In this document: one piece after another, positions 59,644-64,000 of the stretch
How the letters are laid out: every line of letters starts with the position of its first letter
Position numbering within the stretch: the stretch's first letter is position 1
From: Pseudohalioglobus lutimaris
Lineage (GTDB): Bacteria > Pseudomonadota > Gammaproteobacteria > Pseudomonadales > Halieaceae
Assembly: GCF_002866825.1 (NCBI RefSeq)
Contig: NZ_PKUS01000003.1
Coordinates: forward strand, 186,001-250,000
Reading direction: 5' to 3'
Length of the DNA: 64,000 bases
Notes under the pieces: model-generated
Told to the model about the DNA's origin: nothing
The model's database searches: none
What the model saw: only the letters and a program-made list of their open reading frames with translations
Program-made: the position numbers and the translations under genes

Positions 59644-60260
59644 ACCGTTCACTGGTAAGACACTGGATCGCCCTCCTGCTGCTGCCGCTATTGGCAGCCT
59701 GCGGTACTACGCCCAGCAGCCAGCATTATTTACTCACCGCTCCGGAAGCGCCACTTCCCCAGGGCATGACGCCTTCAATAGGCGTTGGCCCGATAACCGT
59801 CCCGGAGTATCTTAACCGGGACTCGCTGGTTAAGCGCATTGACAGCAACAGCCTGGCGATCTCCAGCACCGAGCGCTGGGCAGAGCCACTGGAGGACGGC
59901 ATCCTGCGAGTGGTGGCGCTTAACCTGGCCGGATTGCTGCAAACCGAGAATGTACGCCTCTATCCCTGGCATCCGAAGCGCGCACCTGACTACGGAGTCA
60001 AACTGCGCCTGGTGGAAATGGACTCAAATGCTGAACGGGTGGTACTGGTAGCGGAGTGGTTTGTGTACAGGGTAGCTGACGACAGCACTGTTGCGCGACG
60101 GCTAAGCAAGCAAAGTCGCCCACTCCCGGCCACCACACAGAACGGCAACGAGGTCGCCGCAGCCTATAGTGAGTTGCTTTATGCGTTGAGCCAGGAGGTG
60201 GCCGCGTCGATTGCAGAGGCCCAGGGCAACCCTGCGGCGGTGAGCGCGCCTTCCACCTGA
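59640..60260 (+). CDS. ABC-type transport auxiliary lipoprotein (PqiC-like)
   Basis: The 206-residue protein has a lipobox LLAAC (Cys21) and the fold of the PqiC/ABC-transport auxiliary family: HYLLTAP, IGVGPITVPEYLNRDSLVKR, and a later Y-A-LLQ-like helix. It is probably anchored in the outer membrane and caps the MCE tunnel, as PqiC does for PqiB. It ends the four-gene operon. Confidence 0.88.
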   Translation: MNRSLVRHWIALLLLPLLAACGTTPSSQHYLLTAPEAPLPQGMTPSIGVGPITVPEYLNRDSLVKRIDSNSLAISSTERWAEPLEDGILRVVALNLAGLLQTENVRLYPWHPKRAPDYGVKLRLVEMDSNAERVVLVAEWFVYRVADDSTVARRLSKQSRPLPATTQNGNEVAAAYSELLYALSQEVAASIAEAQGNPAAVSAPST

Positions 60261-60562
60261 CCCGGAATTGGACTGTATGGCGCCGTCGCCGGAACGATGC
60301 GACCACGCCCTACGTATTTTCAGATTGATTTAAGCTAATACCCTGAGACTACGCAGTTGCTATCTAAACCGACCACCTGAGAAGATTCTAACGACAGGTG
60401 TTTCTACGGTATGATACGGCCAGGTATACCGAGAGACCTTGAAACTGGCTTTATAACAATAACTTACGGTTGACGCCGGACACGCACTGAAATTCTTGCG
60501 CAAAAGTGCCGACCTACCCATAAAAAATGAACTGACACAGTCGCAATCCGGGATCTGAGACG
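60261..60562 (+). promoter_or_regulatory. 302-base gap before the TonB receptor; inverted repeat and weak promoter
   Basis: An inverted repeat CACCTG (60374-60379) and CAGGTG (60395-60400) lies just upstream of a TATGAT hexamer (60410-60415) that could be a -10 box, with a poor -35 TTCTAA 18 bases earlier. No gene, Fur-box-like or RNA structure stands out in the rest of the gap. Confidence 0.3.
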
Positions 60563-63079
60563 ATGAACAACGCACAGCCTTCACGCGGGAAATGCCCCGC
60601 GGGACCAACCACCCTTTCGACCGCCGTCAAATTGGCGCTTTTCACCCTTGCCAGCTCAGCGCTTGCCAATGGCAGCCTGGCCCAGGAAGAAGCAAAAACC
60701 GGCAGCCGCTACAGCCTGCAGCTCGAAGAGGTCATCGTCACCGCGCAGAAGCGGGAAGAAGACTTTATGTCCGTACCGGGGGCCGTGAGCGCCTTCACCG
60801 CACAGGACATGATCAACACCGGTGCCGCGACCATCCAGGATATCGACGCGTTCATGCCTGGCGTGGAGATCGGTGACTCCGTAAGCGGTTCCACCCAGTT
60901 GGGGATCACCGTGCGCGGTGTCAGCAGCCCCAATATCAGTTCCGGGCAGGACCCCTCGGTGGCCACATTCTACGATGGCTCCTATATGCCCCGCGCCGTG
61001 ACCTCGATTCCCTTCACCGATATTGCCCGTACTGAAGTCCTCAAGGGACCACAGGGCACCCTGTTCGGGCGCAATGCCACCGCCGGTGTGATCAATATTG
61101 TCCCGAATAAACCCAGCCAGGAGGTGGAGGGCTTCGTCAAGGCACGCCTGGGCAACCAGGACCTGGTGCGCGTGGAGGGCATGTTCAACACCCCGGTCAG
61201 CGACACGCTGGCATTGCGCGGCAACCTGTTCTCCCACCAGCGATCCGGCGCCACAGATGCCGTCACCAATGGCGGTGATTACCGCGATGAGGGCTTTTGG
61301 GCTGCCCGCGGCGTGATGCTGTGGACACCTACGGCAGACACGGAAATTCAGTTCTCGGCAGACTATGAAGACCGTGACGAAATGCCCCGCGCCGCTATCG
61401 GCGTCAGCAAATATGCCTACCAGGGCAGCAACGATCCCTTCCGCGGCAAGGACCAGCACGATGTAGTGGGCGCAAGTAAAACGTACAGGGCCAACCGCAC
61501 CAACGAAGAAGAAACACGTGAAATGTACGGCGTTAACCTGCAGATCAACCACGCCTTCAACGAGCAGTGGGACATGTTCGGTATCGTCAGCTACCGCGAC
61601 TGGGATACCACCAACCTGCAGGAAGAAGACGGCACCCCGGAAGCGCGTCGTTACCTGGACACCAACAATATCGAAGACTCCGACATCTTCTACAGCGAGG
61701 TGCGCTTCCACTTCGTTGACGAAAATTTCGACCTCATTCTGGGCGCGAACTACAGTAAAGAAGAGGTTTTCCAGCGCACCGATATCGGCCTGCTGACCGA
61801 TTCCTACATGCAGTTGCTCAGTGGCGAGTTGCTACCTTTCGCGCAGGCTCTAGGGCTGATCGACCCCACTATCGTGCTGGATCTGGACGACCATATCTGG
61901 GATTACTTCCCGGATGCGCCTGACGCGACTTATATCGACTTCTCGGCTGCTGCGACAGAGCTGACCGGAGTTCCCACAGCCGTACTCCCGCCCAGCTTTG
62001 GCCAGCAGTATTTCACCGAGACCATGGATAACACCGGCGACTTCGTCAACTGGGGTGTATTCATCGACGGCACCTACCAACTAACTGACACCATTCGCAT
62101 AGCTGCCGGTCTGCGCTACAGCTACGATGAAAAAGAGTACTCATGGCAAACCTACGACAACAGCTTTGCCGACTGGCCGTTCATCCCTTTCCGGGTGAAT
62201 TACACTCCCAGCCAGACCGGTGCCAGTGAAAGCGAGTGGTACGACAAGTTCACCGCCGAGGATGACTGGAATAAAACCACCGGCCGCCTCGTCGTTGACT
62301 GGCAGTTCACCGACTACGCTATGACCTATTTTTCCTTCGCCACCGGCTATAAGTCAGGCGGCTTCGACGGACAGAGTTTCCGGGCCTTCGCCGCCGGTTC
62401 CTTCGACCCGGAGGAAATGACCAGCTATGAACTCGGCCTGAAGGGTGATTTCTTTGAAGAAAGCCTGCGCGTGGAGCTGGCACTGTTCCACCATGAACTG
62501 GACGGCAAGCAAACCTCCACGGACATTAAGGATGGCCCTGACGATCCCACCGCCGCACCCGGCGTCATCAGCAGCGACGAGGAGGCAGACGGCGTAGAGT
62601 TAGTGGTCACCTGGAACATCACCGACACACTGCGACTGGGCGGCCTGACCACCTACCGCGAGACCGACAATATATCCCAACAGTACTACAACGCGGCCGG
62701 GGAACTGGTTGGCGGAGAGACCAACAGCGGGGAGACCAACACCGAGTACACCCTTAAGCTGGACTGGACACCTGAAATTGCCTACGGCTACGTGTTGCTG
62801 CACATGAACTACCAGTTCCGGGAAGACCCGGGCCCCAACGAGGATACGGCCATTTTCACCACGGGTAAGTGGTATTTCCAGGATGAGAAACTGCTCAATG
62901 CGCGGGTGGCCTGGTCCAACGAGGAAGACACCTTCGAGGTGGCTCTATGGGGTAACAACCTGCTGGACGAAGAGCGAGCGGGAAATCCCGGCGGGTTCGC
63001 TGCGGACGAACTGGGCGCCTACCACACCAACATAGACGATGTGCGCACCTACGGGGTGGACCTGCGCTACTCGTTCTGA
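60563..63079 (+). CDS. TonB-dependent outer-membrane receptor
   Basis: The 838-residue receptor has a signal sequence ending near SLAQ (about residue 40), a TonB-box-like LEEVIVTAQ at about 54, a plug domain (about 70-170, LKGPQGTLFGRNATAGVINIV) and a beta-barrel ending in the aromatic YSF. It imports a large substrate using TonB/ExbBD energy. Plug features resemble the large group in sphingomonads and marine gammaproteobacteria. No adjacent enzyme or regulator names the substrate. Confidence 0.93.
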   Translation: MNNAQPSRGKCPAGPTTLSTAVKLALFTLASSALANGSLAQEEAKTGSRYSLQLEEVIVTAQKREEDFMSVPGAVSAFTAQDMINTGAATIQDIDAFMPGVEIGDSVSGSTQLGITVRGVSSPNISSGQDPSVATFYDGSYMPRAVTSIPFTDIARTEVLKGPQGTLFGRNATAGVINIVPNKPSQEVEGFVKARLGNQDLVRVEGMFNTPVSDTLALRGNLFSHQRSGATDAVTNGGDYRDEGFWAARGVMLWTPTADTEIQFSADYEDRDEMPRAAIGVSKYAYQGSNDPFRGKDQHDVVGASKTYRANRTNEEETREMYGVNLQINHAFNEQWDMFGIVSYRDWDTTNLQEEDGTPEARRYLDTNNIEDSDIFYSEVRFHFVDENFDLILGANYSKEEVFQRTDIGLLTDSYMQLLSGELLPFAQALGLIDPTIVLDLDDHIWDYFPDAPDATYIDFSAAATELTGVPTAVLPPSFGQQYFTETMDNTGDFVNWGVFIDGTYQLTDTIRIAAGLRYSYDEKEYSWQTYDNSFADWPFIPFRVNYTPSQTGASESEWYDKFTAEDDWNKTTGRLVVDWQFTDYAMTYFSFATGYKSGGFDGQSFRAFAAGSFDPEEMTSYELGLKGDFFEESLRVELALFHHELDGKQTSTDIKDGPDDPTAAPGVISSDEEADGVELVVTWNITDTLRLGGLTTYRETDNISQQYYNAAGELVGGETNSGETNTEYTLKLDWTPEIAYGYVLLHMNYQFREDPGPNEDTAIFTTGKWYFQDEKLLNARVAWSNEEDTFEVALWGNNLLDEERAGNPGGFAADELGAYHTNIDDVRTYGVDLRYSF

Positions 63080-63082
63080 GCC

Positions 63083-63112
63083 ACTGCCCAGGATCAATCC
63101 TGCGCGGGCAGT
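63083..63112. terminator. Interrupted hairpin between receptor and SRAP genes
   Basis: ACTGCCC pairs with GGGCAGT, with an inner AGGAT/ATCCT stem and a four-base bulge. It covers the end of the SRAP coding region. No T run follows on either strand, so a terminator role is only plausible. Confidence 0.35.
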
Positions 63113-63777
63113 TGAACAACCTCCCCCAACCCCTCCATTTGCGAGGGGTTCTTGTTTCTGGCGTTGCTGACATCGCGCGAAACCCGCTGTAACTGCCAGG
63201 GCGACTTCAACTGGCTGCGAAACAGCGGGTCGTCTGCGGCCACCTCGTGATCGTTGTCCAGCCAACGCTCCATCTCTGCAGCCTCAAGCACCACGGGCAT
63301 GCGTTTGTGCCAGGGAACAAAGGCCTGCGCCGCCGCAGTGGTTACCAGGGTGCAACTGAGCAGCGGCGAGCCATCGCCCTCCCACACATCCCAAAGTGCC
63401 GCAGCGGCAAAGGCCTGCTCTAAGTTAGTGACCAGCCAGGGCTGTTTCACGCCATCTTCTGTGCGCCACTCTATAAAGCTGCTCATGGGGACGATCCCGC
63501 GGTGCCGCCTGAACGGGGTGCGGAAAGCGCGGCTGGTAGCGAGGGTCTCCGCGCGGGCATTGAACATACTGTATTTCTGATCCACCGCCGGAGCCCAGGA
63601 AGGCGTCAGCCACCAGCGCGCGGCGTCCAACTGCGGGCGCCCCTCTGTCCGCCGCACCAGGCCAACGGCCTCGGTAGGGGCAATGTTGGTCCGGGTAGGC
63701 AGGTTGATTTCAATACCCAGGTCGCGCAGTAAGTCCTGTAAACCGGGGCTGTCGATTACGTTAAAGCGGCCACACAT
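63094..63777 (-). CDS. SRAP/HMCES-type abasic-site processing protein (YedK family)
   Basis: The 227-residue protein has the catalytic Cys2 (MCGRFN), which forms a thiazolidine crosslink with abasic sites in single-stranded DNA. The conserved NARAET, FIEWR and PWHKRMPVVL supply Asn, Glu and His of the active site. It protects abasic sites during replication. The initiator Met must be removed to expose Cys2. It is convergent with the receptor gene. Confidence 0.93.
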   Translation of the reverse strand: MCGRFNVIDSPGLQDLLRDLGIEINLPTRTNIAPTEAVGLVRRTEGRPQLDAARWWLTPSWAPAVDQKYSMFNARAETLATSRAFRTPFRRHRGIVPMSSFIEWRTEDGVKQPWLVTNLEQAFAAAALWDVWEGDGSPLLSCTLVTTAAAQAFVPWHKRMPVVLEAAEMERWLDNDHEVAADDPLFRSQLKSPWQLQRVSRDVSNARNKNPSQMEGLGEVVQLPAQD

Positions 63778-63915
63778 CGCCCCACTCTGCCTAATTCAGC
63801 GCAGCGGAGCAAGGCAGGTCTGTCATGGTAAACCTCATCCAACTCAATAGATCGTGTTCTTGCCACGGTGCCGGTGCGGGTTTACTCTGGTCCGCGATTT
63901 TTCCGGGAGAACCCA

Positions 63916-64000
63916 ATGAGCGACAAACCCCTGGCGCCAGCTATTGACGGCTGGCATACCATGGAAGTCAAACCGCACCTGATCGGCACCCAGTGCAAGG
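63916..64000 (+). CDS. 5' end of a protein, possibly a Zn-ribbon/OB-fold protein (cut by window end)
   Basis: An ATG at 63916 with GGGAGA upstream opens a frame of 28 codons to the window end, ending IGTQCK. The position of the first cysteine and the preceding pattern are reminiscent of DUF35 Zn-ribbon OB-fold proteins that partner with thiolases. The fragment is too short to be sure. Confidence 0.4.
   Translation, partial: MSDKPLAPAIDGWHTMEVKPHLIGTQCK

Noticed and set aside
60437-60470. TTGAAA at 60439 as the receptor promoter
   Set aside because: No acceptable -10 hexamer at 16-18 bases; the nearby TATAAC is only seven bases away.
60656-61711. Long minus-strand open frame (351 codons) opposite the TonB receptor
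   Set aside because: It mirrors the plug and barrel region of a convincing receptor and lacks any independent evidence.

Overview
The window is a dense, ordinary-looking chromosome segment of a Gram-negative gammaproteobacterium. I see no phage, insertion sequence, CRISPR array or tRNA. Several conserved gammaproteobacterial blocks are present: rplM-rpsI-petA-petBC-sspAB, kdsD-kdsC-lptCAB-rpoN-hpf-ptsN-rapZ-ptsO, yhdP-rng-maf-mreDCB facing gatCAB, and dapD-dapE. Product types (PA4642 family, long-form DapD, SspA/SspB, YhcB/ZapG, BamC, GatCAB, short-form HisG) resemble Pseudomonas-like and Cellvibrionales/Halieaceae-like marine bacteria. That placement is an inference from gene content and order, not from a search.

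Layout. 1-5.2 kb: 3' end of a DUF885 protein, then an RND efflux pair (adaptor and pump). 5.2-11.1 kb (minus): exported sulfatase, DUF1244 protein, a Nudix protein with a lipoprotein signal, and DNA polymerase III alpha (dnaE). 11.2-17.5 kb (minus): sspB, sspA, the cytochrome bc1 genes (cytochrome b and c1 fused in one frame, plus Rieske), rpsI, rplM and zapE. 17.6-20.0 kb: zapG/yhcB, a Nif3-like protein and a DegS/AlgW-type protease. 20.0-23.4 kb (minus): hisD, hisG, a decayed 3' remnant of murA, ibaG and an isolated mlaC. 23.6-33.5 kb (plus): yrbG, the Kdo and Lpt genes, rpoN, hpf, the nitrogen-PTS genes, mgtE and darP. 33.5-42.0 kb (minus): yhdP, rng, maf, mreD, mreC, mreB. 42.2-48.9 kb: gatCAB, a PA4642-family protein, MAPEG (minus), YffB-like, dapD, dapE. 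48.9-56.0 kb: an SDR, rsmJ, a class III cyclase-like protein, an LRR lipoprotein overlapping an LpxL-type acyltransferase, a metallo-beta-lactamase-fold protein, bamC and dapA. 56.2-60.3 kb: a DUF3806 protein and a four-gene MCE lipid-transport operon whose permease carries an N-terminal STAS-like domain. 60.5-64.0 kb: a TonB-dependent receptor, an SRAP/HMCES protein and the first codons of a further gene.

Functionally, much of the window concerns the cell envelope: Kdo synthesis and LPS export, lipid transport (MlaC, the MCE operon, YhdP), BamC, cell shape (MreBCD), lipid A acylation and supply of diaminopimelate (DapA, DapD, DapE). The rest is core translation, replication and respiration.

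The most notable observations are: (i) a recognisable murA C-terminus, with an in-frame stop, left between ibaG and hisG, next to an mla locus reduced to mlaC; (ii) a 679-residue cytochrome b-c1 fusion; (iii) mreC and rsmJ, whose conserved N-termini begin at ATC and CTG, with no ATG, GTG or TTG in the right place; (iv) terminator-like hairpins at unusual positions in the rpoN-rapZ operon; (v) a divergent class III cyclase-like protein. I found no clear candidate for a wholly new multi-gene system.
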